Origin: Chalciporus piperatus
Taxonomy: Eukaryota > Basidiomycota > Agaricomycetes > Boletales > Boletaceae
Direction of reading: 5' to 3'
Length of the DNA: 42,153 nt
Assembly (NCBI GenBank): GCA_038093975.1
Contig: JBBPTG010000211.1
Span: forward strand, 1-42,153
How positions within the stretch are numbered: the stretch's first letter is position 1; every line of letters starts with the position of its first letter. The translations under genes and the position numbers were made by a program. Below are positions 30,079-41,301 of the stretch, in pieces. The notes beneath the pieces were generated by a model. That model saw only the letters and a program-made list of their open reading frames with translations, made no database searches and was not told the DNA's origin.

Positions 30079-33000
30079 TCAGCGGCGAGTTTTGCGTCTG
30101 ACAGAAGATGGGGATCTTGAGGAAGAAGGGAAGGCGGATGGGTGAGCTTTCTTATAGTTTTCTAGGACGTCCTTGGCGTGTGTGAGGTCTGCTTCTTTAA
30201 GCCAGCGGTCTTCATCAGCCGTATATCCTTTCCAGCGGACTAGGTACGAGTGGCGTCCGGAGAAACTTCGGTGTCGGAGAATCTTTTCGATTTCATATTC
30301 TTCTTCGCCTTCTATCAGGTCAGGTGGTGGAGCCGGGAAGTTCGGCCCGTGTACGGGGTTTTCGCGATAGGGCGATAACAGAGAAGCATGAAACACGGGG
30401 TGGATCTTCCACGTTTGTGGGAGGCGGAGTTTATAAGATAGCGGGGATAAGACCTGTGTGATGGTAAAGGGTCCTTCTCATTTCGGGGTGAACTTTGGGG
30501 AAGTAAGGGACCGTTTGAGGTTTCTTGCTTCTAGCCAGACTTTGTCTCCTTTGGCAAATGGTTTGAACTTCTGTCGAGTTCGTGCGGACATCACTTGTCT
30601 GGCAAGCTCGTGTGAGGCGAGTGCTTCGTCTCTGGCAGCAGTGAGGGAGTGAAGGCGAAGTTCGACAGCGGGTAGAGCGGAGTCAGCAATCACCGAAGGA
30701 AGAGGACGGGGTTCATATCCCATCATGAGATAGAACGGGGATTTGCCGGTGACAGAGTGGGGTCGATGATTGTGTGCAAATTCGGCGTGGGAGATAGAAT
30801 CAGCCCAGGATATGGGGTTATCTCCACAGTAGATTCGGAGATAGGTTTCTACTTCCTGGTTGACACGTTCAGTTTCCCCATCGGATTGGGGATGGTAGGC
30901 GGTGGAGAGGGAAAGGTCGTATCCAAGGATTCGTCCTAGTTCACGAGCGAACTCGGATGCGAATTGTGGTCCTCGGTCGCTGATGATTTTGTCGTAAAGG
31001 CCGAATCTCAGGTAGACTTTGTGGAAAAAGAGAGAGGCAATCCCTTCGGCGGTGACAGTTTTCTTGGTAGGGCAGAGAACTACCCCCTTCGTAAGCCCGT
31101 GGTCGACCACGACCAATAGAGAATCGAAGCCGTTGGAAATGGGTAGGTCGGTGATTAGATCACAAGACACATGCTGGAACGGTTTGGAGCTCTTCGACGG
31201 TATGGGCATTAAGGGCGGAGTAGTTGGATGTGTGTTCGCTTTATTCTGTTGGCAGGTTGCGCATCCTTCGACATATTTGCGCACGAACTGTGCAAGACCA
31301 GGCCACCAGAATTCAGCAGCAACCAGCTGTCTAGTCTTGAGATAACCCGGGTGGCCGGCGGTGGGGTGATCATGGCAGCGTTGAACGACAGTGCGACGTA
31401 AGTTTTCATCCGGTGGAATGTAAACTCGACCTTGGTAGGTCAGGACGCCGTTAGTCATTTGCCAGTCAGCCAACCTGGACCGGAATGGCGCTGGGATATC
31501 GCTGTCAATGGCTTGTAATGCGGTGAGGAGAAATGGGTCATCTTTGGAAAGATTGGAAATGTGGTTGTTCATGGCGGCGTCAATGACGCGGACAAATAGG
31601 GAGGGTGGTAGTAGAGTGATACCCGCATTGTCATCGGCGTTGGTGGGAAAGTGATCAGCACGCCTGGACAAGGCATCGGGACCGGCGAGGGATGAGCCGG
31701 GAACATGAATCATTTTTAGGTCAAAGTCAGCAAGATCAAGGAGCCAGCGGGCTTGCCGACGGTTCAGATTTTGGGGTTGGCGGAAGTAGGTCAGGTTTTT
31801 GTGATCAGTGAAGACTTGGACAGGGAAGGGAGAACCGTGGAGATAATGTCGCCAGGTTTTCAGTGCACGGATCACAGCAAGGAGTTCACGATCATAGATA
31901 TCGTAGTTCCGTTCAGCGTCACCAAAGGACTGGGAGAGGTAGGAACAGGGGTGCCAATCGCCGTTGGCGTCAGTTTGGAGGAGTATACCTCCAGAGGCAA
32001 ATTTGGAGGCATCAGTTGCGATGGCGAAGGGTTTGGAAAGGTCTGGGAACCGTAGGACGGGTTTCGCTAGGAACATCTGTTTTAGACGGGCGAAGGCATC
32101 CTGGCAGGCGTTGCTCCAGTCCCATCGATGATCCTTTTTGGTCAGGTCAATCAAAGGGCGGGCGACTAAGGAGTAATTTGGGATAAAGCGTCGATAGAAC
32201 TTGAAGTTGGCAAAGCCAAGGAATGAGCGAACTTCCTTAACGGTAGTGGGAACGGGCCATTGAGAGATGCCGTCAAGTTTGACAAGGTCCATGGCAAGCT
32301 CTCCGGGGCGGACGATCATGCCAAGATATTCTACTTCGGTTACGGCGAAGTTGCATTTTTCTAAACGAAGATGGAGATCTAGCTCTTGCATCCGTTCGAG
32401 GACTCGTTGCGTGCGAGCGGTGTGAGTAGCATCGTCGGGAGAAAAGATGAGAAGGTCGTCCATATAGATGACAAGCCACCCTTCACCTATCATGTCTCGA
32501 AAAGAGTCATTCATGAAGCGTTGGAAGGTGGCCGGGGAGTTGTTCAGTCCGAAGAACATCACAGTTGGTTCAAAGAGACCTTTGTGGGTGAGGAAAGCGG
32601 CCTTCCACTGGTGTCCGTCTTTGATGCGGACATTGTTGTAACCCCATCGCACATCAAACTTGGTAAAGACTTTGGCGTCTTTCAATTTGTCGACGAGATC
32701 TCCGATGAGGGGAAGTGGGTACGCGTCTCGGGTGGTATGTTCGTTGAGATACCGATAGTCTTGGCAGGGGCGGAGTTTTCCATCTTTCTTTTTGACGAAG
32801 AAGAAGGGGGATGCTTGGGGGGAATTGGAAGGACATATCTTTCCCATACGCAGGTTCTCTTCGAGGAAGTCTTCTGTGGCTCTCTTTTCATCCGGAGATA
32901 GCGGATAAAGTTTTCCAATTTTAGGGACGAAGGATTCCTTCAGGTTAATCTCGTGGTCATAAATCCGAGATGGAGGAGGGTGACCAGCTGAGGGTTCATC

Positions 33001-33776
33001 GAAAACCGAGGCATATTTGGCATATTCTTTTGGGAGGATAGGTTTGGGTTTGGCTAGTTCGGCCGCGATTGCGAGTTCAGTAGCTCGGGTAAGGCGAGCG
33101 ACAACATGATTGGGGACAAAGCATGAACCGCAACGAATAATGCGGTTTAGAGTATGGTTTTCATAAGCGCGGTTAAGGAAGGTGGATTCGGTTTCAGAGT
33201 CCAGGTAGTCATAGAGATGTTTATCGACTTCCGGGGTTACATAAGAGTGTCGAGGAGGAGGGGTAGGTCGAGTGAAGAGTTGGTCGTTGGTTTTACAGGC
33301 TGCAGCATGTATGGTATACAACTTCTTTGACTCGTCGATGGACTCTGACAGCGAGAGGGTACGTCGGCGCCAGTCGATGGTTGGATTAGCTTTTTCAAGC
33401 CATGGGAGTCCTAGGATGATGTTCTCATTTCCGCAATTCATGATGTGGAAGATTACTTCTTGTGCGATTCCTTCGATGTCAAGGAAGAGGGTGGTGGTGA
33501 AGAGTATCATCCCGCTTTTGTTTGTGGTCTGGTCGACGTTTCGGACTCGAATAGGGGTTTCGAGTCGAGTAGTGGGGATTCGATTTCTTCGTATAAAGCC
33601 CCAATCGATGCAGGAGATGTCTGCGCCGCTATCAATGAGGGCGTGAGTTTCGACGGCTTTCATCGTATGCGAGGGAACAATAATCTGTATGGGAATTTGC
33701 ATGGAGCGCTTTCGCGACTTTACAAGTCCAGGTGCACACGTGACTGGGGAAGCTTGCGTCGGCAGAGCTTCCCGGC
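30079..33776 (-). pseudogene. Gypsy-3 Pol (protease, RT, RNase H, integrase, chromodomain), one internal stop
   Basis: The -1 frame is open from the slippery site through the ATG at 33702 (MQIPIQIIVPSHTMK). Protease is THALIDSGADISC. The reverse transcriptase is intact at its catalytic residues (FTKFDVRWGYNNVR, VIYMDDLLIF). RNase H has IATDASKFASGG. Integrase has the CATCQQNK zinc site, CDLITDLP, SDRGPQFASEFARELG and SDGETERVNQEVE. A TGA at 30478-30480 stands where relatives have Trp (PKFTPK, stop, EGPFTI), after which the same frame continues to a chromodomain (YEIEKILRHR, SYLVRWKGYTADEDRWLKE) ending at 30079. Apart from the stop and the lost 3' LTR, this is the best-preserved polymerase in the window. 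Confidence 0.9.
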
Positions 33777-34687
33777 CTAAAAACCCTTTGTGACAAAGGC
33801 TACTTTACGAACAGTGGTTTCATCCTCGTCATCATCTATCTCGATCAACGAGGGAATTTCTTCCTCAACCTTCTGAACCTTCTTCGGAGTTCTCTGGTTC
33901 GAGGAGAATTCTGGGCAGGTGTTGGACTGATGTCCAGCTTTCCTGCAGCGGAAGCAGAGTCCTTTCTCCTGGCAGCGTTTCCGCTCTTCAGGAGTGAGTT
34001 TGGAGATACGGATGACATCGACGTCCATGGCATTGGGGTCCCTGGCAGGGGTAGAGTGATTGGCAGAGGAGAACGGACGGAATGGCTTGGCAGGGTTGCG
34101 ATTGCGATTTGCGATCTCATGGTGTGTTCCCATTGGGTCTGGAACTGGGTGGTGCGTTTGTACCAATCTTCAATTGTGGTAGGGACGGTATCCATGCTGT
34201 TGACTCGTCTCATAAGGGAGATGGGTATTCCCGCGGAGAAGTATCCGATTAGGACATTGTTATCGGTGATGCCAGACAAGGCGACTTGGTTCTGGAAGCT
34301 CGAAATGAATTCCGAGAGGGAAGGAGAGTACTCTCCATTCTTGAGAGGTGTCATTCGTTTGGTGGAGAGCCAGGCGACGGCGTTTCCTACGGTGTCGTGG
34401 TGTTTGAATGCGGTTTCGAAATCAGTGATAAATTGAGTCCAGGTTCCCATGGTGACGGTAGCGCCGGTGATGGCTTTATGGCGGAAGGTGGCAGCCCAGG
34501 TGGCCGCCGATCCTTTGGACATGTAGGATAGCGCAAAGGCGATTTTCTTGGGATCTGTGTTGTATACGTCACCATTGACGGTGAGATAGAATTGGATGGA
34601 ATTCATCCAGGCAGTGCTTTTCTCGAAGGAGCCATCAAAGGCGTCTGGGACTCCGATGCGGAGTTCAGTGGGTTTGGAGGACGACAT
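33777..34687 (-). pseudogene. Gypsy-3 Gag, one frameshift
   Basis: Starts at the ATG at 34687 (MSSSKPTELRIGVPDAFDGS). Capsid-like region STAWMNSIQFYLTVNGDVYN, FITDFETAFKHHD and EFISSFQNQVALSGI. Near 34100-34140 the frame shifts by one base: sense up to QTQWEHT is in one frame and EIANRNRNPAKPFRPFS onwards in another. The second frame carries PNAMDVDVIRISKLTPEER and the zinc knuckle CFRCRKAGHQSNTC, then an acidic tail ending VAFVTKGF. The gag stop TAG overlaps the end of the slippery run. Confidence 0.82.
33780..33786 (-). promoter_or_regulatory. Candidate -1 frameshift site, Gypsy-3
   Basis: On the minus strand GGGTTTT is read as G GGT TTT immediately before the gag stop TAG. Slipping back one base gives TTA GGC and an open path into the protease. 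Confidence 0.65.
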
Positions 34688-35125
34688 GGGGTTTACGAAG
34701 GTGGGAGGTGGAGGTACCTGATACGCTCCTGGTGTGAACGCGGGCGTGGGAAGGGAAGGGGTGGAGAAGGCTGGGTTTCGTGGGGGTGCAGGCGATACAG
34801 GGAACTGTGGGGCTCTCCGGGATATTGGGGTCGGTGACGGTGGTGTTGGTGACCTTGGGATGGTTACAGCTGAGGAAAATTCGTGGGAGAGGTGAAGGGT
34901 TTCTTTTTGTTCCTCTTGGGTGGTGATTGGTTTGTCGTAGAGATCTGATGTGTCGTAGGGGTTAGAGGAGTGTTCTTCTTCAGGTGAGCCCGAGTCAGAG
35001 GATTCGGGGTTCTGTGGATTAGCGGTCTCTCGTGGGAGGCCCCAGCGAGAGGTGTCGAGGCGAGGTCGTTGGGAAATGGTGGAGGTCTACAGCGAAGGTA
35101 GCCTTCAAGGGTAAGTTAGACCTTT
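34688..35125 (-). other. Gypsy-3 leader between the 5' LTR and gag
   Basis: About 440 bp with no convincing ORF. It begins AAAGGTCTAAC after the LTR; no clear TGG-type primer-binding site is seen. Confidence 0.55.
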
Positions 35126-35597
35126 TGTTACGCTTGTACCGGGTAGGTCAAAGCGTAGACACAAAAGCCTAGTCAAAGACAAGGGTTTCAAGGGTAGCCT
35201 AATGATGGGATGTCCACGTTAAGGCCTAGCGTCCGTTCAAGAGTGGGACGGTGACTCTCAGAGGGTTCAAGGGGAACGAGGAGTAACCAGGCTAGATTGT
35301 GCAGGTCTAAGTTAGGGTTACAGGAGGAAACTCGAGGGTTTATATAGGTGAAGAAATGAGTTAAGGGCAGGCATAGAACAAGTCAGAATAAGTAAGAACG
35401 AGTCATGACGAACAAGAATGAGTCATGCTCGGTAAGCATACGAGTCAGCGATGACGAAGCGTGGAAGGCGAAAGAACATTAAAGAATGTTCGCTGACTAA
35501 AGTAAGGTAAGAAATGGGAGGCCTAGGCAGGACTCGAACCAGCGACTAGGACTTAGTACAAGGTAATAGGGAAGGAAAGGAATGAGTGATCGTAACA
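35126..35597 (-). repeat. 5' LTR of Gypsy-3 (472 bp)
   Basis: Minus-strand ends TGTTACG..CGTAACA. It contains a TATATAAA box near 35341, TGAGTCA at 35419-35425, and a perfect pol III B-box-like GGTTCGAGTCC (complement of 35530-35540). Because only one copy remains, the inner boundary rests on the matching terminal heptamers. Confidence 0.75.
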
Positions 35598-35600
35598 CAA

Positions 35601-36160
35601 TGCGTAGGAATGGGCCAATGGGTTGAGCCTCAATGGGTAGGGATGGGCCGATATACCTATTGTCACTAGGAAGGCATGGGCCGATGCAATCAGAGTCAAT
35701 GTGTAGGGATGGGCCGATGCATTGAGCCTCAATGCGTAGGAATGGGCCGATATACCTATTGTCACTAGGTAGGGATGGGCCGATATACCTAGTGTCACTA
35801 GGTAGGCATGGGCCGATGCAATCAGAGCCAATGTGTAGGGATAGGCCGATGCATTGAGCCTCAATGCGTACGAATGGGCCGATATACCTAGTGTCACTAG
35901 GTAGGCATGGGCCGATGCAATCAGCGTCGATGTGTAGGAATGGGCCAATGGGTTGAGCCTCAATGGGTAGGGATGGGCCAATATACCTATTGTCACTAGG
36001 TAGGCATGGGCCGATGCAATCAACGTCAATGTGTAGGGATGGGCCGATGCATTGAGCCTCAATGCGTAGGAATGGGCCGATATACCTAGTGTCACTAGGC
36101 AGGCATGGGCCGATGTAAAGTTAGTCCATTGGTAGGGATAAGCCAATGTGATCAGTGTCA
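35601..36160. repeat. 33-bp satellite array, second locus, about 16-17 units
   Basis: Same satellite as at 11256-11801 but inverted (plus strand reads ATGGGCCGAT). Here three core types alternate largely in the order B-C-A: B contains TTGAGCCTCAA, C contains CCTAGTGTCACTAGG, A contains CAATCAGAGTCAATG. This forms an approximate 99-bp higher-order unit. The Gypsy-3 LTR interrupts a B-type unit at the left edge. Confidence 0.92.
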
Positions 36161-36177
36161 ATATTATATGGCCTACA

Positions 36178-37095
36178 CTACATTACATTCCTCAGCCTCT
36201 CCAACATGTCCATCTGACGTAGCAAAGAAATCATATGGAATATGTGTTGCCTACGAGTGTAGGCCAGAAATTCTAAGCGTTCAAACATGATCCAAGATAG
36301 GGCCATCAGTGTGGCATCATCATTTCTGGCCTGTTCTTCGGCGGCTGATCCCTCCGGCGGCTGGTGTTCTCTGCGCAGCCCTTGGGCCAATTGTCTGTTG
36401 GCCCAGTTGATTGCTTGCTCCACTGGATTGCGGCCGACGACGTTATCATCAATGTACTCCACGCCATAATCATGAAAACCACTCACAGTGATCAAATGTC
36501 CCTGTGAATGGTGTATTTCCTGTCGCCATGTCCTCAGGATTTCTACCTTGCCAGTCATGGGCTGCAATCCAATGAATTCTTCTGCCCTCATAGGATGCCA
36601 CGAGGTACTTACGCAGGTCCAGCTCGTCCAGAAGTCTATTTTTGTTTTCCCTCTGATCATTCGACGACATGATAGCTGGGATGTCAGCCGATGTAATATC
36701 CAGCTCGCCATCCTTGGCTGGATCACGGCCTGACAAGGTAAGAAAATGTGTCATGACAGCCGCATTGATAATCGATGAGTTCTGGGCCATTTAGGCCCAC
36801 ATCCTCTGGCCCCTGGTTTGATATGTTGCCCCTGATTCGGCTGACCTCTGTTGAAACCATTCAGCCACCCTTGCTGCGTCGGCACGGACTGTCCTGATAT
36901 CCTCCTCGGAGCCATTACCCAAAAGGATTCGAACAGTTCTCTCGGCCGATACGATGTGATTCCACAAAGGCATTCTGGGGACCTCCAAAAACCAGCTCAA
37001 GGGGAAGCCATCTCTGGGGCCGTCTGCTGGCAAATCTTGCAGTGCATGTTCTCTGATACGACCGAAGGTCTCTGAAACGGATTCATTGACCTCGG
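36178..37095 (-). pseudogene. Gene X, 3' exons (second copy), one internal stop
   Basis: Function unknown. The first exon shown starts at 37095 after a CTCCAG acceptor (AEVNESVSETFGRIREHAL) and continues FPLSWFLEVPRMPLWNHIVS and AARVAEWFQQRSAESGATYQ. The frame meets TAA at 36791-36793, immediately followed by ATG (TAAATGG), and continues MAQNSSIINAAVMTHFLTLS. An intron at 36423-36486 (GTGAGT..AATCCAG) joins in phase to the last exon, which includes AINWANRQLAQGLRREHQPP and SWIMFERLEFLAYTRRQHIF and ends at 36178. Either the TAA is a disabling mutation or two genes abut. The 5' exons are replaced by the dispersed repeat; equivalent exons sit at 27.1-27.5 kb. Confidence 0.5.
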
Positions 37096-37098
37096 CTG

Positions 37099-37200
37099 GA
37101 GCCCATTCAGCTTGTTAGGCTGTACAGCAAGGCCAGCCGATCGCCAATTAGGCCGTGCTCTACTGGCCGGCTAATGATTGGCCGCTGGTGTATGGTCACC
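37099..37200 (-). repeat. Dispersed repeat, copy 2
   Basis: Inverted copy of 11983-12088 at about 95% identity. Here it lies between the gene X exon and the Gypsy-2 copy 2 LTR, and its last bases (GGGCTCCAG) serve as the apparent splice acceptor of the exon. Confidence 0.82.
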
Positions 37201-37653
37201 TGTTATGATCTCTCACAACACAGCGGGAAATTTAGGCAACACTAGGCCTATGCGAAGGATATGCTGAGTACTAAAGCTTAATGACGGTGAAGTCACAAAT
37301 GGATTAGACTGGGGTCTGTGATAAGTACAGGACTACTTATATACTATTGAGAAGTGCGCACAGACCAACAGCCGAATAAGGAAATCACAAAGGGAAAGAT
37401 AGATAAGGTAAATGGAACGATGATAAGAAAAGGTACCAGGCACGGATTAGGGTCTAGGCCATGACATCATTGCTGACTCATCTTAGTCTGGACCTTTGTC
37501 ACGTGACCTGATTATGTAATAGATTATGTAATGCTACAGGGACTACCGGAGCGGATAAGGATGAATCCGGCTTGACCCCTAAGTTGTAGACAAAGTCCAG
37601 TGTTCGAATACCGTTGTAGGCAAAAGTTTGAAAAGTTTTTAAATACTATAACA
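37201..37653 (-). repeat. 3' LTR of Gypsy-2 copy 2
   Basis: 453 bp, with the same ends as the copy 1 LTRs. By eye it shares several variants with the 3' LTR of copy 1 rather than the 5' LTR, for example in the AGATGAGTCAGC and ATCATCGTTCCAT regions. GTCACGTGAC is at 37498-37507. The polypurine tract complement (CTATCCCCTCTC) follows directly. Confidence 0.93.
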
Positions 37654-37664
37654 CTATCCCCTCT

Positions 37665-40600
37665 CTAGGAATCACATTCCAGGCGATTCGGCAACTTGCG
37701 TTCAGGAACCTCTGTCAGATTTTTGTATTTTTGAAACAAGGCAGAGAAATTTCCCATGGTCATATTAATGCGACATGGGGCGGACGGGTGCTTTTTGTGA
37801 AAAGCTTTGACAGCTTCAGGTGCATTTGACAAATGCGCTGCCTTTTCCCATGTGCGGTCCGATATATCCCAGCCTTTCCAATGAACCAGGTACTCTAACT
37901 GTCCTTGTTTAACCTGAGACTTCACTACGTAATCCACCTCGTACTCTTCTTCTCCTTCTTGGTTGACTATCACCGGATCCGGAAGACGGACCGGTTGCCC
38001 CTCCAACGGTTCTTTAGCCGGTTTGACCCGTTTGACATTAACCGTGGGATGGATGTGCATGGAATTGGGCAAGTCTAGTGTGACTGCATTGGGAAGAACC
38101 TTCATGATCTGATACGGTCCGATCCAGTTCTGCGTCATCTTTTTGGAAGGATAAGGTAATTTGAGGTTGTCCGTGGATAACATAACGAAATCTCCGATTT
38201 GATAATCTGGAGCTTCGGACCGATGCTTGTCCGCTTGCTCTTTCATCCGGTTCTGCGCTTCTTCTAACGCCTGCTCTACTTCTTTGTGTGCCTTTCCACA
38301 TTTCTCTAAGAATGCACCGGCCGGAGATGAATCACCTTCAAATCCCATTCGTGGGACGTAGTTTTTTGTGATAGCGAAGGGAATCGTTCCGGTGGCAGTG
38401 GAAAGGGAGGAATTGTGATGGAACTGTGCTATCTTCAACCAATCAGCCCATTCCGTTTGACGTTTGGCCACGTAAGCGCAGAGATACTGCTGGAGTTCTC
38501 GGTTCATACACTCCGTTTGGCCATCGGTTTGGGGGTGATAAGCGGTTGACAGCTTCTGTTCTATTCCTAGAAGGGTGCAAAGCTGTGAAGTAAACTCCGA
38601 TGCAAATTGCGGTCCTCGATCTGAAACAATCGAAGAGGGGAGTCCGTGTCTACACCAAACATTGTCTCTAAATAAAATAGCTAGTTCTTTCGAAGAAATT
38701 GTCTTTTTACAAGCGATAAACTCGACTTCTTTAGAGAAGCGATCTACAATAACACAAATAGCATCAAAGCCATGTGATTTAGGAAACCCCGTGGTAAAGT
38801 CTATAGATATATCCTTCCAGGGTTCTTTCGGAACCGGAAGGGGAATTAATTTGCCAGCTTGTGCAGTTGACTTTCCCTTCGTGAGGGCGCACGTCTGACA
38901 ATGTTCTACGTATGTTTTAACGTCCTTTGTGACACCAGGCCACGAGAAATAGCGAGTAACCAGATGTAAGGTACGTCCTTGGCCACCATGGCCACCAATA
39001 GGAGAATCATGAAGGATTGGAAGTAATTTAGTATGTAAAGAAATAGGAACGAAAACTTTGTTTTTGTCATTTTTAAATACTATAGACCCCTCGTCAAAAA
39101 CGAAACCATCTAAAGTATCATTTTTTATTTTTTCTGATTCATTTTGTATTTCGTCATAAATAGGTGAAGAAAGAGTAACCGTATTAATAAAAACAGAAGC
39201 GGGAAGTACAGTAATATTTTTATTATGGTCGGGATCTGCCTCTCCATGATCTTCTCGACGGGATAAAGCATCAGCCCTTCCATTTGTAGAACCCGGTTTA
39301 TAAATAATCGAGTAATTATACTCTGAGAGCAACGCGTTCCAGCGTGCTTGACGTGGGCTCAGAGTTTGGGGAGATTTCCAGTATTCAAGATTCTTGTGGT
39401 CTGTCCAAATCTCGAAGTGTTCTCGACCCATTAGATAATGTCTCCATTCCTGCAAAGCCCGAATGACAGCTAGAAGCTCCTTGTCATAAACCGGGTAGTT
39501 CTTCTCGGCAGAACTAAAGGAATGGGAAATGAAGGCACAAGGCCTCCAGAGGCCATCATCACATTTAACCGAGAGCACAGCTCCCGTTGCAATATCACTA
39601 GCGTCCGTTTCTACTCTGACTTCTTTAGAGCGGTCAGGATAAGCCAAAAGCGGAGCGGTAGTGAATTGCTGTTTCAGCTTATCAAAAGCTTGCTGTTGCT
39701 CCGGTCCCCACCGGTATGGTGTGTCCTTTTTGGTAAGGTCATTCAAGGGACGAGCAATGTCAGCGAAGCCCTGAATGAAACGTCGATAGAAGTTAGCCAA
39801 TCCTAAAAAGGACTGAACACCCTTCAACCGAGTTGGCGCCGGCCAATCCAGAATAGCCTGCACCTTCGAATTGTCCATCTCTACGCCTTTCTGGGAGATA
39901 ACCATTCCCAGGAAATCTACGGAATCTACAGCGAAACTGCACTTTTCTGGTTTTACGTAAAGATCGTTCTCTCTGAGACGTTGCAATACGGTTTTAACTA
40001 TTTCTAAGTGCTCTGCTCTAGTTTTTCCGAACGTAAAGATCATGAGATCATCGATATAAATAATGAGAACCCCATGAAGATCGCTAAATAGATCGTTCAT
40101 CATTTGTTGGAACGTGGGGGGAGAGTTCGTAAGTCCAAAGTACATGACAACTGGTTCGTAAGCGCCGAATGGAGTAACGAAAGCTGCTTTCCATTCATCG
40201 CCTTCTTTTATTCTAACATTATTGTAACCCCAATGTAGGCCCATTTTAGTAAACATATCAGCTCCTTTGAGCTGGTCGATAAGTCCGGAAATGAGGGGAA
40301 GAGGGTAAGCGTTTTTGACAGTTCCCTCATTTACGTAACGATAGTCCATAACTAATCTCTTTTTACCGTCCTTTTTTGGAATAAAGAAGACAGGAGATGT
40401 CTGAGGGGATTTCGACGGACGAAGATATCCTTTCGATAACTCCTTATCGATGAACTTTTTGATGTCATCAAGTTCTTGTTCGGACATCGGAATCACCCAA
40501 CCCTTTTTAGGAACGAAATCAGGCTTGAGATCTATTGCGTGGTCCCACGCCTTTCGGATAGGCATATGCTCACTCTCTTGCTCTGAGAAGACGTCTAAGT

Positions 40601-41301
40601 ATTCGTGGAGCTCTACTGGGACTTTCTCGGTGAGCCCCGCCTCAAACACCCGGCGAATAGAAAAAGAACGATTCAAATGATAGTTGACTACTTTGCACTG
40701 ATCCGTACAGCGTGTGAATCGTACTCGTTTGGCCACCCAATCAATTTCAGGGTTGTGCCTCTCAAGCCAATCATAGCCGATGATCATGTGATGAGTGCCA
40801 AGTACAGAAACAAACGCGTCCATATGTTCAAAATGTCCATTATGTCCCAAAACGAGTGAAACCTTGTGAGTGACACCGCCTATCGCTCCCTCTGAGCCGT
40901 TGGCGTTGTACACTGGAATAGGAAAAGGAAGTTCTTCCAGTGTCAAACCATGTCGCTCACAGAACGATTTATCTATAAATGTTTCGGTTGCGCCGGAATC
41001 CAACAGAGCGGCAAACTCCATTTTCTTCCATTGCTCCCCTTTATCGTACATAATAGTAATAGCGAGATCCAGCTCGTTTTTCCGATTCTGATTCCTTACA
41101 TGTATTTTTGATGGGATTTCTTTTTTCGAATAATTTACCTTGAAGGGAATTAAGCACGAATTGTTTTACTTCTGTCGCCACGCCACTAAGGGACGCCCTT
41201 TCAGAAGAAGAAAAGTTATATTTAAACGGAACACAAGGAGTAGTACTAATACAACCATTTGGTAAACTATGTTCGAGCCGCCGAGAACCCATCTCTCTCA
41301 T
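37665..41301 (-). pseudogene. Gypsy-2 copy 2 Pol, open through the chromodomain but with a lost RT aspartate and a frameshift
   Basis: From 41051 to 37665 one uninterrupted 1,128-codon frame covers protease (LLDSGATETF), reverse transcriptase, RNase H (VETDASDIATGAV), integrase (SDRGPQFASEF) and chromodomain (YLVHWKGWDISDRTWE). The YxDD box is intact (YIDD), but motif A reads TKMGLHWGYNN: the first catalytic aspartate is glycine (codon at 40239-40241). Near 41141-41146 an extra base relative to copy 1 (CTTCAAGG against CTTAAGG) shifts the region just after the pol ATG out of frame with the protease. The start overlaps the gag stop as ATGA (41301-41298), as in copy 1. Other private changes include TECMNREL for TERMNREL. 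Confidence 0.9.

Larger units (their letters stand above)
29259..35597 (-). mobile_element. Gypsy-3: chromodomain Ty3/Gypsy element, 3' end and 3' LTR missing
   Basis: Read on the minus strand it has a 5' LTR, leader, gag, pol with chromodomain, and an additional ORF. The 5' side is embedded in the 33-bp satellite, right after CATTG of a unit. The 3' side runs into gene W without an LTR. The left edge (about 29259) is approximate and inferred from where gene W coding sequence ends. Confidence 0.85.

Noticed and set aside
32386..32901. Plus-strand ORF of 171 codons opposite the Gypsy-3 polymerase
   Set aside because: Antisense of conserved reverse transcriptase sequence; no independent features.
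35520..35560. A tRNA gene in the Gypsy-3 LTR
   Set aside because: Only a B-box/T-arm-like segment is present; the T-stem has a mismatch and no acceptor or anticodon arm could be built.
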